From NCBI RefSeq assembly GCF_042850945.1, contig NZ_AP031496.1, forward strand, positions 3,968,001-4,032,000: a stretch of 64,000 nucleotides of DNA, in the 5' to 3' direction. The notes under the pieces are model-generated. The model was given only the letters and a program-made list of their open reading frames with translations. It was not told the DNA's origin and did no database searches. The stretch comes from Halioxenophilus aromaticivorans (GTDB taxonomy: Bacteria > Pseudomonadota > Gammaproteobacteria > Pseudomonadales > Cellvibrionaceae). Positions 35,285 through 44,918 of this stretch are shown in pieces. How positions within the stretch are numbered: position 1 is the stretch's first letter; the number at the start of each line of letters is the position of its first letter. The translations under genes were made by a program, and so were the position numbers.

Positions 35285-36208
35285 ATGAAAGCAGCCGTGA
35301 TCACGGAGCGCGGAGCCAAGCCTGTTATCCAAGACTTTCGCGCACCAGAACCTAAATCCGATTGTGTTCTCATCGACGTTGAAACCACAGGCCTGGGTGG
35401 CTGGGATGTTTTAGGGGCCTATCGACTCGGCGTCGAGTATCCCTGCGTCATTCGCGGTGAGGGAGTTGGCCGTAATCCGCAAGGCCAGCGCGTATACTTC
35501 GGCGAGCGCTCTGTTTTACCCTGGGGCTCATGGGCGGAGAAAACGTTAGTGCCAGAACAAGAAGTATGGCGGGTACCCGATGATGTCGACGACAAAACCG
35601 CTATTGCAATGGGCATCGCCGCCACTGGCGCGTTAGTTCCGCTTGAACAAGCCAATATCCAAGCGGGCGAAAAAGTCCTTATTCTAGGCGCCACCGGTAC
35701 GCTCGGGCAAATCGCCTTACAGCTTGCGAAACACCTGGGAGCCGGACACGTCACTGCAGCGGCTCGAGATCGCACTTCATTGGAACGCCTAAAACGCAGC
35801 AACTTGTGTGACAGTATTGTCTGCCTGGACGGTAAAGACGACGCTGCAGCGCTCAAAGCCGACGCTGGCGATGGTTACGACGTGGTGCTTGATCTAGTCT
35901 GTGGGGAACCTATGCTCAACGCGCTAAAGGCGACTCGTTGGGGGGCACGTATCATGACCATAGGCACCGGTGCCGGCCGGGAAGTAACGCTTGATATGGC
36001 GCACCTGTTATTCCGCACACTGACCGTGGTGGGTACCGGCCAGCGGCCTGCGCAAGATCGCGAGCAGATATGGCGGCGGTTGTTACAAATCAACAAAGAA
36101 ATTTCCATTCAAATCGATTTTATAGATTACGACTTCGATAACGCGGCCGATGCCTGGCAGGCTCAAATCAACGGTCCCCACGCTAAAATTACTGCCAAAA
36201 TCGGATAA
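35285..36208 (+). CDS. Medium-chain dehydrogenase/reductase (zinc-independent alcohol/quinone oxidoreductase type)
   Basis: 307 aa. It has an N-terminal catalytic domain and a Rossmann domain with VLILGATGTLGQIALQLAKHLGAGHVTAAARD. No complete zinc ligand set is visible, so it resembles quinone oxidoreductase/enoyl reductase MDRs. AAGGAG precedes the ATG. It follows the liuRA pair by 110 bases. It probably reduces or oxidises a carbonyl or enoyl group using NADPH; the substrate is unknown. Confidence 0.85.
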   Translation: MKAAVITERGAKPVIQDFRAPEPKSDCVLIDVETTGLGGWDVLGAYRLGVEYPCVIRGEGVGRNPQGQRVYFGERSVLPWGSWAEKTLVPEQEVWRVPDDVDDKTAIAMGIAATGALVPLEQANIQAGEKVLILGATGTLGQIALQLAKHLGAGHVTAAARDRTSLERLKRSNLCDSIVCLDGKDDAAALKADAGDGYDVVLDLVCGEPMLNALKATRWGARIMTIGTGAGREVTLDMAHLLFRTLTVVGTGQRPAQDREQIWRRLLQINKEISIQIDFIDYDFDNAADAWQAQINGPHAKITAKIG

Positions 36209-36245
36209 CCGCTGACAAACGGCCTCACTTTTGGACACCGTATGG

Positions 36246-36260
36246 TCGGCTAAAAGCCGA
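36246..36260. other. Short hairpin after the MDR gene
   Basis: TCGGCT-AAA-AGCCGA (36246-36260) lies 38 bases beyond the MDR stop. It has no T run and is a weak terminator candidate. Confidence 0.35.
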
Positions 36261-36408
36261 ACGGCATGAGCCAAAAGTCGCAGGCCAACCCGCCGGACGC
36301 CTGAACGTCAAGAACCGTATGAGGCGCAGACAACACACACCACCAAAAGCAGTGGCTTGACCGCTTTACTATGCGTAAAACGACAGACACTGCCACCCCC
36401 CCTAAAGA

Positions 36409-36424
36409 GTGACATTATTGTCAC
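36409..36424. promoter_or_regulatory. 16-bp palindrome upstream of the flavin monooxygenase gene
   Basis: GTGACA-TTAT-TGTCAC is a clean inverted repeat, 37 bases before the start at 36461. It resembles the TRAC-N5-GTYA sites but has a one-base-longer spacer, so it is either a variant or the operator of the TetR at 37677 encoded in the same unit. Confidence 0.6.
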
Positions 36425-36460
36425 CTAAATATATGCCCCTTTACGTTACGGATAAAAATA

Positions 36461-37693
36461 ATGACCAGGGATACACAGCCCAGTGCACCAAACGTTCACA
36501 TTGACAGCCACTCCCCCATTGATATTGCAAAGTCGCTTTACCCTTTGCTCATGGAACAAGCTGATCAAAGCGAACAATCAGGTCAAATATCGCCCAAGCT
36601 ATTCAAATCGCTGCACGACTCAGGGTTGTTCCAAATGATGTTTCCCAAACGCGCAGGCGGAGTAGGTCGCGAGTTAATCGAACACATAGAGACCGTTGCT
36701 GAACTGGCGCAAGGCGACCCGGGCAGCGCCTGGGCTTTCGGCTTATTATCCAGCGTTACCGCTTCAACCGCCTCGCTACCAAGCGATGTCACATCACGGG
36801 TGTTCAAACAAGGAACTGAATTACTGTGCAGCGTTGCAGCCCGCACCGGCACGGCCACCCTTACCGACGATGGCTTTATCGTAAACGGCAGTTGGGGCTA
36901 TGCCTCGGGCTGTAAACACGCAAGCTGGGCAATGAATGGGGTAACGATTCAGGACCCGACAGGCTCCGTCATCGATTACGGTTTCGCAATAATGCCGTTA
37001 TCGGGTGACCCTGCCGTAACCATCAAAGACACCTGGCACGTTGCCGGGGTCTGCGCCTCGGGCAGCAACACCATCGTCGCAGACGGACTAAAACTGGACG
37101 CCCCCTTGGTATTGCAATTTTCCAAGCTACGGCAAGGCCAGTCGGATGACCCTGCCTTGCTGGCACAGTTAGAGCCCCGCGACAAGTGGCCGGTAGAGCC
37201 ATTGTTTCCACTTACCGTTTTAGCGCCGATGCTTGGGGCAGCACAAGGATTACTCAAGCTAGTACAAACAGCGATGCCCAAACGCAAGATTATTGGCTGG
37301 CACTATGATAACCAAGCCGATGCCGATGCGTTGGTTGAGAAACTGGGACAAGCCGCTCTCAAAATAGATTCGGCCTGGATGCATGTCCGACGCGCTGCCA
37401 ATTTGGTGGACCACGAATCGCCTCGTCGCAGCTTATCCGGTTTTGAAAAGGCACAAATGCAGGCCGACTGCAGCCATGCCATGGCATTGGTACGTCAATC
37501 CGCGCAATCTTTAATGGATATCGCAGGGCCGGGTGGATTTGCCACCAGCAATCCCATGCAGCGACTGTGGCGAGACATCAACGTGGGCTCCCGCCACAAT
37601 GCACTAAACAGCCATTTATCCTATTTACTGTACGGACGCGCGCTACTGGGCGACTCATCCAACCTGGAACTTCTCAATGACATCAGCCGATAA
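36461..37693 (+). CDS. Flavin-dependent monooxygenase, oxygenase component of the HsaA/HpaB-C2 (acyl-CoA-dehydrogenase-fold) type
   Basis: 410 aa with ACAD-like fold: GQISPKLFKSLHDSGLFQMMFPKRAGGVG at the N-terminus, GDPGSAWAFGLLSS, DGFIVNGSWGYASGCKHASWAM, DTWHVAGVCASGSNTIVADG, and the C-terminal MQRLWRDINVGSRHNALN. This is the signature of group D hydroxylases (HsaA, HpaB-like C2) that use reduced FMN/FAD from a separate reductase to hydroxylate a phenol. In steroid degradation HsaA makes the catechol that HsaC cleaves; an extradiol dioxygenase is at 18065. No flavin reductase gene is adjacent. It overlaps the following TetR gene by 17 bases. Confidence 0.87.
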   Translation: MTRDTQPSAPNVHIDSHSPIDIAKSLYPLLMEQADQSEQSGQISPKLFKSLHDSGLFQMMFPKRAGGVGRELIEHIETVAELAQGDPGSAWAFGLLSSVTASTASLPSDVTSRVFKQGTELLCSVAARTGTATLTDDGFIVNGSWGYASGCKHASWAMNGVTIQDPTGSVIDYGFAIMPLSGDPAVTIKDTWHVAGVCASGSNTIVADGLKLDAPLVLQFSKLRQGQSDDPALLAQLEPRDKWPVEPLFPLTVLAPMLGAAQGLLKLVQTAMPKRKIIGWHYDNQADADALVEKLGQAALKIDSAWMHVRRAANLVDHESPRRSLSGFEKAQMQADCSHAMALVRQSAQSLMDIAGPGGFATSNPMQRLWRDINVGSRHNALNSHLSYLLYGRALLGDSSNLELLNDISR

Positions 37694-38390
37694 ACATCGC
37701 GAGCCAACCCTCGAAATTACAGGCAATGCTCGCCACAAAAGTGCGCTTCATCGGCGAGAAAAAATGCGCCAAAAATTACTGTTCGCCGCGCTGGATGTTT
37801 ACTTGATAAGCGACATTAGTAAGCCACCCGTGATTGACGATATTGTGCGCCAAGCGGGGGTCGCTCGCGGCACCTTTTATAAATACTTTTCTTCCCTGGA
37901 AGAGATACTACGAGCACTCGGGCAAATGCTCGCCAAGGACATGATTAGCACCTACGAACGGCTATTTAACATCGTTAACAACCCATTAACGAAACTTGCT
38001 GCAGGCCCCTTGTTGTCACTCACCCACGCCGCCATGCAACCGGTAAAAGTAACCTTTACCGCCCAGGTAGATTACGTCGATTTTCTTTCTCGCAGTACTC
38101 ACGCGCGCGAGGTAATCAATCATAGCTTGCAAGAAGCCCAAAATGCAGGGGTCATTCAGATGCCTTCGTTGGATTGTGTCACCGATATGATTATTGGCAC
38201 CACGGTAGAAGGTGCTCGCCGATTAATGCACACAACCGATGATTGCCCGAGCTACATCAGACAGCTAACTTGCCTAATTTTAAAAGGCTGTGGGGTTAGC
38301 GCAGCTGATGCGCAAAAGGCCGTCGATGAAGCACAGGCGCAAATACACCGCCACGCCCACACACTCCCCTGGTGGAATGACGAAACGTGA
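37677..38390 (+). CDS. TetR-family transcriptional regulator
   Basis: 237 aa with an N-terminal extension of about 20 residues before the helix-turn-helix (PPVIDDIVRQAGVARGTFYKYFSSLEEIL). It overlaps the monooxygenase gene by 17 bases and precedes an NTF2-like gene, so it is in that operon. It likely binds the palindrome at 36409. Confidence 0.88.
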   Translation: MTSADKHREPTLEITGNARHKSALHRREKMRQKLLFAALDVYLISDISKPPVIDDIVRQAGVARGTFYKYFSSLEEILRALGQMLAKDMISTYERLFNIVNNPLTKLAAGPLLSLTHAAMQPVKVTFTAQVDYVDFLSRSTHAREVINHSLQEAQNAGVIQMPSLDCVTDMIIGTTVEGARRLMHTTDDCPSYIRQLTCLILKGCGVSAADAQKAVDEAQAQIHRHAHTLPWWNDET

Positions 38391-38436
38391 CAATAAGCCG
38401 GAACAATTGTATGACACCCCTAACCTGGAGAAAAAC

Positions 38437-38784
38437 ATGAACGACAATACACTCGAAACTTTTATGCACCGGCAAGTAGAGTGTTGGAACCAAGGAGATA
38501 AAGACGGTTTTATTAACTGCTACCGTGAAGCGGCACAGAAAGGTTTAAGCATCGAATACATCGGCCTCCCCAAAAACGACCCCTGGATAATGTTGGAAAG
38601 CATGTGGCAAGCCCAAGCCTCGATAACAATAGACGTTCAGGCTTGCACCATCCTAGGCCATGAGGGAGCCTGCCATCATATTAACAAACTCAACGATGGC
38701 ACTGTCAGCACGGAAACACTGGAATTTTATACTTTAATCGACGGCAAATTAGAGTCTCGCATTTTCATCAAAAAACCCAACTAA
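38437..38784 (+). CDS. NTF2/SnoaL-like small protein (paralogue of 27214)
   Basis: 115 aa from the ATG at 38437 (CTGGAG upstream). The upstream in-frame start at 38290 lies in the TetR coding region. It shares TFMHRQVECWNQGDKDGF, MLESMWQAQASI and the C-terminal SRIFIKKPN with the protein at 27214. The function is unknown: a cyclase, isomerase or hydratase of NTF2 fold. The gene ends 21 bases from a convergent MFS gene. Confidence 0.86.
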   Translation: MNDNTLETFMHRQVECWNQGDKDGFINCYREAAQKGLSIEYIGLPKNDPWIMLESMWQAQASITIDVQACTILGHEGACHHINKLNDGTVSTETLEFYTLIDGKLESRIFIKKPN

Positions 38785-38805
38785 TCCGCCCTACACCGCA
38801 GAGCG

Positions 38806-40131
38806 TTACGCCGAGCTTGCACTGTCGGAAACCGATACCGATTTTCCATCAGTCGCCGCGGCACTGAGGCGTGTGCCAAAAACCGGCGGCCGCCCCAACG
38901 TTAACAACACTAAACCGCCAACCAGTGTAGCTACAACACCATAGGTCAACAAACTGTTATAGTCGCCGGATGCCGCAAACAGCATCGCAAACATCAATGG
39001 TGCTGCGGCCGATACCACGGTAATCAAACCCTGATGAAACCCCATCAGTCTACCATAGTCTTTCATACCAAAAAAACGCGCCATAAGATACGCGGCCACA
39101 TCAAATTCTGCGCCGGCCCCCATTCCGATAAGGGCAACCGCCAGCATAAGTACCGGCACAGTGTCACTGCCAACAAGAAACAAAACACAACCAATGGAAG
39201 GAATTGTCAAACTGGCCGCGGCGACTATTGTTGGACTATAGCGATCTAGAAAAAAACCTACCAGTAAGCGGCCAATAATCAGTGATGCCCCAAAAACACT
39301 GAATATCTTAGCCGCCTCGGCGCTGCTAAATCCCAGACTGTGTAATAGCGGTATTATATTAGTAATCATCCCGATGACTGCAGACACAACCAACGCGATG
39401 GCGAGATTACAAGCCCAATAATTACGCGACCTAAAACCTTGCTTAAAGTTAATACCAGGCAATTCTGTCGAGTGCGTGGGCGGCACCGAATCGTTTCCAT
39501 TTTCCGTTTTATCGGTTACCGCTGGGCTAGTAACAGCCATCTCGCCTTGCTGGGGCAGATTAAACCACCCCCAAGCTAACGGGATTAAACCAATGTTTAA
39601 CGCCGCCAATAGTACGAACGCGGCCTGCCAACCCCACTGCTCTATACACCAACCAAGTAGCACCGGCATCACTACCGCGGTCATACCCGTACCTGATAAG
39701 CCAATGGCCAGCGCCAGTCCACGGTGCTGTACAAACCACAACCCGATTAACTGGGTCCAGGTAATAGCCAATGCCCCCATCCCAATGATCGGTAATATTC
39801 CAAACATCAGATACAACGTCCAGATTGATTGATTAAAAACCACTGTACACGCTAAATACCCCAGCGCCATCAATAACAGCGACAGTATCGTCGTTGTACG
39901 AATTCCCAACCATAAATTAACCCAGCCAACCGCCTGTAAACCGATCACAGCGCCACCATACAAAAATGTAATAGCCACTTGTTGACTGCCTTTGTCCCAA
40001 CCAAACGCCGCCTCAAACGGTATTACTAAAGCTCCGAAGCCATAGAGCAAGACCGCATTTATACTGATAGCAATACCCAACAAAGAGAGCAGTAGAATTT
40101 GCCATCCGCGTTTAAACTCAAATAAATTCAT
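38806..40131 (-). CDS. Major facilitator superfamily transporter
   Basis: 441 aa, about 12 membrane helices with a central loop (about 190-230, DKTENGNDSVPPTHSTELP). The GF(F)LDRYSPTIVA and GFHQGLITVVSAAAPLMFA segments match monocarboxylate/oxalate-type MFS carriers. It is the only other transporter here besides the MFS at 25266 and the TonB receptors. It is on the same strand as, and 60 bases from, the KstD-like gene, and probably imports an acidic substrate such as a bile-acid or side-chain acid (inference). Confidence 0.88.
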   Translation of the reverse strand: MNLFEFKRGWQILLLSLLGIAISINAVLLYGFGALVIPFEAAFGWDKGSQQVAITFLYGGAVIGLQAVGWVNLWLGIRTTTILSLLLMALGYLACTVVFNQSIWTLYLMFGILPIIGMGALAITWTQLIGLWFVQHRGLALAIGLSGTGMTAVVMPVLLGWCIEQWGWQAAFVLLAALNIGLIPLAWGWFNLPQQGEMAVTSPAVTDKTENGNDSVPPTHSTELPGINFKQGFRSRNYWACNLAIALVVSAVIGMITNIIPLLHSLGFSSAEAAKIFSVFGASLIIGRLLVGFFLDRYSPTIVAAASLTIPSIGCVLFLVGSDTVPVLMLAVALIGMGAGAEFDVAAYLMARFFGMKDYGRLMGFHQGLITVVSAAAPLMFAMLFAASGDYNSLLTYGVVATLVGGLVLLTLGRPPVFGTRLSAAATDGKSVSVSDSASSA

Positions 40132-40191
40132 ATCCGTACTAAACCCTTTATCCGCCGAGAGGCGTTCATTATTATGTTATCTCGCCAAGCA

Positions 40192-41901
40192 TCAATCCGG
40201 TGCGGCGTTGCGATTGATTAAAGCGTTAGCCGCGACATAGCCAAAAGTCATGCCTAACGTATTATTACCACCGTTGCCTGGGGCTTTGCCACGCCAAAGT
40301 GAATTCATATCCAAACCAATGGCTTGCAACCCAGCTATCGGATTTCCTTGCTCGTCGAGTACTTGTGCCTGTTCATTAACCCGCAACCCTACCGTTGTTG
40401 TGGTATCGCCGGGATACACCTTTACGGCGTAGAAAGGGCCAACCTCTATGCGCCCCAAACACGGGTTCGGAGAATGATTCTTATCACCCAAGGCTGTATC
40501 CCCCGGACCTTGTCCACGATTAAAATCCTCATCGCGCCCGACCTTGGCAAATTCATTAAAACGACCTACGGTGGTCTGTAACTGCGCCTCGGGCAATTCC
40601 AACTTCTTCGCCAATTCGGCCAGTGTCTCACCTGAAGTGAGGTAGCCCTCGCGAAGCATTTTATTCAGGCCGATGCCTCCAGGTCGCACTAAGCCCAAAC
40701 CGTATTTTTTGATAAACCTATGATCACAAAGTAAATACGCTGGTACTGAGCCAGTACGATGCATTGGTTCGACTAAGTTGGTCGCAGATTCGTTACCGAA
40801 GCGCTCTGCTCGCTGATTCACTGCTATGCAACCAGGTTTGCCTCTATCTAGAAATAAGTGGGGAAACTTGATCACACTGCCATCAAGCGCCACATGCAAT
40901 GACACCACAACCCAACCGGCATTACTGATATTTTCACCATCAAATGTGGCGCCAAGCTGTAGGCCAGCCTGAATCCCATCCCCCGTATTCCCCTCCGGAA
41001 CCAACGATACATGATGCTCAGGAAATGGAATATAGCGCTCCCGCATTTCCACATTAGCTGAAAACCCACCACAAGCCGAAATAACCCCTCGCCGCACATT
41101 GACTTGTATTTCTCTTTCTTGATTTTTAATCACTATGCCAGTCACCCGTTCCTGTGCGGCGGCATCAGCGCTGGTGCAAGTATCCGTAATCAAATCGGTC
41201 ATATGAGAACGGTTCCAAAGCTCGACACCCTGTTGTACGCAAGATAGCAACAACCGGGCCGCTAGCGCGTTCCCCATCGTTAATCGCGTACTTCTCCCTC
41301 GGCGTATTTTATCAACCCCAAACCGAATCAATAACTTGCCCAAATAGAGAAAAGAGGCCAACGATTTTTTCGCATTAGCAATATGCTCGACATCGTCTAG
41401 GCCAATCATAAAACCGCCGGGTGCATTAAACTCGCTCAGCGGTGCTCGTAGCGTAGCAAACCAATCGCCCAGTTCTTTACCATCAAACTCAACAGGCGAT
41501 AACAGGCGCCCATTGTCCTTGTACCCTTGAGAATCAGGGTGCCAATCAGGAAACCCCTGCTGTAAGGTAAATTGCACTTGGCTGTGCTGCGACAGAAAAT
41601 CCACCATCGCAGGCGCATTTTCTAAAAAAGCATCAACTAAGTCTGCCCGAACACTTGAACCAACCACATTATGAATATAGTCGCGAGCCTGTTCCGTCGA
41701 ATCGTCTACTCCAGCTTCCATAGCCTGAGTACTGCACGGGACCCAGATACCGCCGCCCGACCAAGCCGTGGTGCCGCCAAAGAAGTCCGTTTTTTCAATT
41801 AACAAAACATCTAAGCCTGATATGGCGGCAACTAAAGCTGCTGTCATACCCGCTCCCCCGGAGCCCACTACAACAACATCTTTCTCAAGTACTTTTAACA
41901 T
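40192..41901 (-). CDS. FAD-dependent 3-ketosteroid delta-1-dehydrogenase-like flavoprotein
   Basis: 569 aa from the ATG at 41901 (the upstream frame start at 41949 adds 16 residues). The FAD motif DVVVVGSGGAGMTAALVAAISGLDVLLIEKTDFFGGTTAWSGGGIWVP is the fumarate-reductase/KstD type, and SRSTRLTMGNALAARLLLSC is characteristic. The C-terminal WRGKAPGNGGNNTLGMTFGYVAANAL differs from the YAGPGATIG-type motif of verified KstD, so the exact substrate may not be a 3-ketosteroid. It would introduce a ring double bond using a quinone or other acceptor. Confidence 0.82.
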   Translation of the reverse strand: MLKVLEKDVVVVGSGGAGMTAALVAAISGLDVLLIEKTDFFGGTTAWSGGGIWVPCSTQAMEAGVDDSTEQARDYIHNVVGSSVRADLVDAFLENAPAMVDFLSQHSQVQFTLQQGFPDWHPDSQGYKDNGRLLSPVEFDGKELGDWFATLRAPLSEFNAPGGFMIGLDDVEHIANAKKSLASFLYLGKLLIRFGVDKIRRGRSTRLTMGNALAARLLLSCVQQGVELWNRSHMTDLITDTCTSADAAAQERVTGIVIKNQEREIQVNVRRGVISACGGFSANVEMRERYIPFPEHHVSLVPEGNTGDGIQAGLQLGATFDGENISNAGWVVVSLHVALDGSVIKFPHLFLDRGKPGCIAVNQRAERFGNESATNLVEPMHRTGSVPAYLLCDHRFIKKYGLGLVRPGGIGLNKMLREGYLTSGETLAELAKKLELPEAQLQTTVGRFNEFAKVGRDEDFNRGQGPGDTALGDKNHSPNPCLGRIEVGPFYAVKVYPGDTTTTVGLRVNEQAQVLDEQGNPIAGLQAIGLDMNSLWRGKAPGNGGNNTLGMTFGYVAANALINRNAAPD

Positions 41902-42122
41902 ACACGTTACTTCACTTCTTATTGTTCTATACACCCAATATTTCAACAAACAGAAAACACACTGGATTTACAAAGTTAACATAGCTATGCGATGGACAAA
42001 GGGAGTATTAACGGAATGACTTTCCTTTGGGTAAAACATTTTTATTGTAGAATCTCGACAGCCTTACTTTTTTGTGAAACCCTTTAACGCTTAATAATAA
42101 AATGGCAATAAAGGAATTTACT

Positions 42123-43211
42123 ATGCGCGATCCTTATAAAATAATTATCTGGGGACCGGGGCGAATGGGCAGCATCTGTATTTGGGAGATGGCAAATTCC
42201 AAGGCATTTGAGATCGTCGGTATCAAAGCTTACTCTGAAAAAAAAGCCGGTATCGACGCAGGCACTCTAATCGGCATAGATCCCATTGGGGTTGTGGCCA
42301 CCACTGATGCAGAGGCACTTTTAGCGATTGATTGCGATTGTGTCGTTTATACTGCACACGACGAAGGCACTTATCACACCGATGCCGAAATTTTGCAAAT
42401 ACTCGCCGCGGGTAAAAACATCGTGACGCCTCTGCCGTATCAAAACGCGCATTTATTTCGCGAGCAGGAATTTGTAGACCAACTTCGCGCGGCCTGTGAA
42501 ACAGGTCAATCGACTTTTTACGCTGGTGGTATCGACCCAGACTTAATACCCAATCGCGTGCTGCTTGCGTTAACAGGGGGCTGCGCCGACGTAAAAAGCA
42601 TTCACTTACAAGAAAACTGGGATTGCAGTGAGGCAGCCCCAGGTCCGTTGCAATACATCGGCTTTGGCCAAGCGCCAGAAGACGCAAAGAAAATTACCGT
42701 GTCTCAAACCATGGCGGCCAATTTCACTAAAGCGATTGTGCACACCGCTGAAAAAGTCTTGGGGGTGACGTATGACCGCATCGAAGAGAGCCACGATTAC
42801 ATTCCAGCCAAAGCAGATATTCACGAACCCTTTTTAATCAAAGCAGGCACCGTGGGTCGCATTACTCATCGGATGTCAGGTTACGTTGACAGCATCGGGA
42901 CAGCCCCATTGTTTACCATTGAATACCACTGGTTAATCGGTGACAGCATGCTGCCGGAAGGTACCCAACCCGGACAATATTATGTCGCCACCATCGAAGG
43001 CCGCCCTTCAATGAAGATGACACTGGATTTTTCGGTATCCAACCACAGTGACGAAAGCTTCTTTAAGATGGGTAACATGGATGTCGAACCAAGCTATATC
43101 GCGACCATCATCCCATGCGTACAAGCAATCCCCTTTGTTGTGTCCGCACAGCCTGGATTACAAGACTCATTTGACCCCTCCATTAACTGGAAACAGGATC
43201 TAAGACACTAG
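42123..43211 (+). CDS. NAD(P)-binding dihydrodipicolinate-reductase-like protein
   Basis: 362 aa from the ATG at 42123 (AAGGA 8 bases upstream); an earlier ATG at 42102 has no ribosome site. The Rossmann motif is YKIIIWGPGRMGSICIWEM, followed by a middle domain with GGIDPDLIPNRVLLALTGG. Related proteins in actinobacteria and Sphingomonadales accompany steroid/terpenoid clusters and are annotated as DHDPR-like or diaminopentanoate-dehydrogenase-like; the true reaction is unknown. A paralogue is at 52438 (MRAPYKVIVWGPGIVGKACM). Confidence 0.83.
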   Translation: MRDPYKIIIWGPGRMGSICIWEMANSKAFEIVGIKAYSEKKAGIDAGTLIGIDPIGVVATTDAEALLAIDCDCVVYTAHDEGTYHTDAEILQILAAGKNIVTPLPYQNAHLFREQEFVDQLRAACETGQSTFYAGGIDPDLIPNRVLLALTGGCADVKSIHLQENWDCSEAAPGPLQYIGFGQAPEDAKKITVSQTMAANFTKAIVHTAEKVLGVTYDRIEESHDYIPAKADIHEPFLIKAGTVGRITHRMSGYVDSIGTAPLFTIEYHWLIGDSMLPEGTQPGQYYVATIEGRPSMKMTLDFSVSNHSDESFFKMGNMDVEPSYIATIIPCVQAIPFVVSAQPGLQDSFDPSINWKQDLRH

Positions 43212-43293
43212 ACCACCCAAACAAAAGCCGACCCGCGCTCGCCAAACTCAGGTCGTAGCGTGGTGTTGGCTTACAACATAACGGCGCAGAGGT

Positions 43294-43761
43294 TTACCAA
43301 TTGTCAGGCACCCGTACAGCCAGTACATCCGCCTGCGCACATAAGTTGTCTTCGCTGAAAAGCCGACACACCACCCGCGTCTTGCGAGGACTGAGCGACT
43401 CTAACTCGGCCTTCAATAGCACGGGAGAATCAATAGGTACCGGTTGCTTGTAGGCGATGTCCATACTGCCGGTGACAAAAGCAATAGACTCTCCTTCGCT
43501 TATGGCCCTCCCCTCTGTTCGGTAGGCTAAAGCAATCGCTGAGCATATTGAATGACAGTCCAGTAGGGTTGCCATGATACCGCCATTCAAGTAACGAGTC
43601 GGGCCGGCACAATGATGTGGTTTAGCGGTAAATCGACATACCGCCGTGCCATCATCGGCCCAGTAGCTCTTAATTTTTAAGCCTTGATCATTATCCGCAC
43701 CACAACCGAAACAGTGGTTTTTTTGTAACTGATCCTGAAATGCAATCTCAATATCCTGCAT
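43294..43761 (-). CDS. PaaI-like hotdog thioesterase
   Basis: 155 aa from the ATG at 43761 (GGGGAG just upstream). The hotdog core is visible: NHCFGCGADNDQGLKIKSYW, RYLNGGIMATLLDCHSICSAIALAY (central helix with the catalytic-type D-C-H), and PVPIDSPVLLKAELESLSPRKTRVVCRLF. It hydrolyses acyl-CoA thioesters, possibly rescuing CoA from a blocked intermediate. It is convergent with the DHDPR-like gene. Confidence 0.86.
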   Translation of the reverse strand: MQDIEIAFQDQLQKNHCFGCGADNDQGLKIKSYWADDGTAVCRFTAKPHHCAGPTRYLNGGIMATLLDCHSICSAIALAYRTEGRAISEGESIAFVTGSMDIAYKQPVPIDSPVLLKAELESLSPRKTRVVCRLFSEDNLCAQADVLAVRVPDNW

Positions 43762-43861
43762 ACCACTCCCCACTTATATTCTTAAAGAATACGGAAATGA
43801 CGCGCCGTTACGTACCGGCGCTGCCTGCATAATTGATCAGTTTACCTGTAATTTCGATTTA

Positions 43862-44551
43862 CTACACCCGGCCAACCACCGGAATCAAAGCGCCAGTTAC
43901 CGCACTTGAATTAGGCGAGGTTAAAAATAATATTACTTTTGCCAGCTCATCAGGCGACACCCAAGCACTGAAATCAGCATCCGGCATATCGGCTCGATTC
44001 ACCGGAGTATCAACAATGCTGGGAAGTACTGCATTGAAGCGGATTTGACCTTTGTATTCGTCGGCTAACGACTCTGTCAGCTTGGCAACCGCCGCTTTGG
44101 ATGCGGTGTATGCCGCAACACCCATTTCCGACTTTAAGGCACTGTTGGCACTGATATTAACCACACTTGAGTGGAGGCCTTTACTCAAAAACGGCAGTGC
44201 CGATTGCGTAGAAATCACCGCAGTGCGAACATTGATATTGTACATTTTATCCCAACTGCCGATATCACTGCCCGAAAAGGTTTCCCAAGTGAACCCACCG
44301 GCGATATTGATTAACGAGTCCAACCCACCCATTGCCTCACTGGCGTCTAAAAATACCTTGCCAGCCTGCTCTGAGGACGATAAATCCACACCACCAAATT
44401 GATGGAGATTTTCATGGTCGCGCGCGCTATCGGCTGGAGCATAATCAATAGCGGCGACCACAGCGCCTGATTTGAGAGCCAACTGCACAACGGCTGCACC
44501 TAATGCACCAAATGCCCCAGTAACGGCCACTCGCCTAGTGGAATTGCTCAT
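43862..44551 (-). CDS. Short-chain dehydrogenase/reductase
   Basis: 229 aa. The N-terminal Rossmann motif is AVTGAFGALGAAVVQLALKSG. The catalytic Ser is in VVNISANSALKSEMG, and YTASK carries the Tyr and Lys. It has a normal C-terminus and a slightly short length. It probably oxidises or reduces a secondary alcohol, with NAD(P) preference unresolved. It is on the same strand as the hotdog gene 100 bases downstream. Confidence 0.88.
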   Translation of the reverse strand: MSNSTRRVAVTGAFGALGAAVVQLALKSGAVVAAIDYAPADSARDHENLHQFGGVDLSSSEQAGKVFLDASEAMGGLDSLINIAGGFTWETFSGSDIGSWDKMYNINVRTAVISTQSALPFLSKGLHSSVVNISANSALKSEMGVAAYTASKAAVAKLTESLADEYKGQIRFNAVLPSIVDTPVNRADMPDADFSAWVSPDELAKVILFLTSPNSSAVTGALIPVVGRV

Positions 44552-44918
44552 AGTATGTAAGCCTCATTTATTGTTCTGATATTGACCCCGACAACCAGAA
44601 TTTAAACACATTTATTTTTTGTGTTCAACAAATGCGCCACCCTCAAGTGAGTCCTGCCGTAAGCTTTGAATTGCACGCTAATCGATCGGGAATGCTTGAC
44701 AAGTCGCACCAACACAACACGATTTACTGCCCCGACTCGGTTATAAGCAAGCGGGCCGTTTGGACCCGCCCTGCATCCTAGGAACAAACGATGACGGTTA
44801 TATTGGCACTATAGGTTGGACAGCGCGGTCATACCGGCCTACACCGACATCAGAATCGGCCGATAGAACTGTAGGACGCGGTTGATCCAATATGGTTTGG
44901 GGCGGGGAAATAATGGCT
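44552..44918. other. 367-bp gap between two SDR genes, nothing convincing
   Basis: Only weak structures were seen: AACACA/TGTGTT (44605-44625) and GCGGG/CCCGC (44751-44769). No plausible small gene or operator copy was found. Confidence 0.4.
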
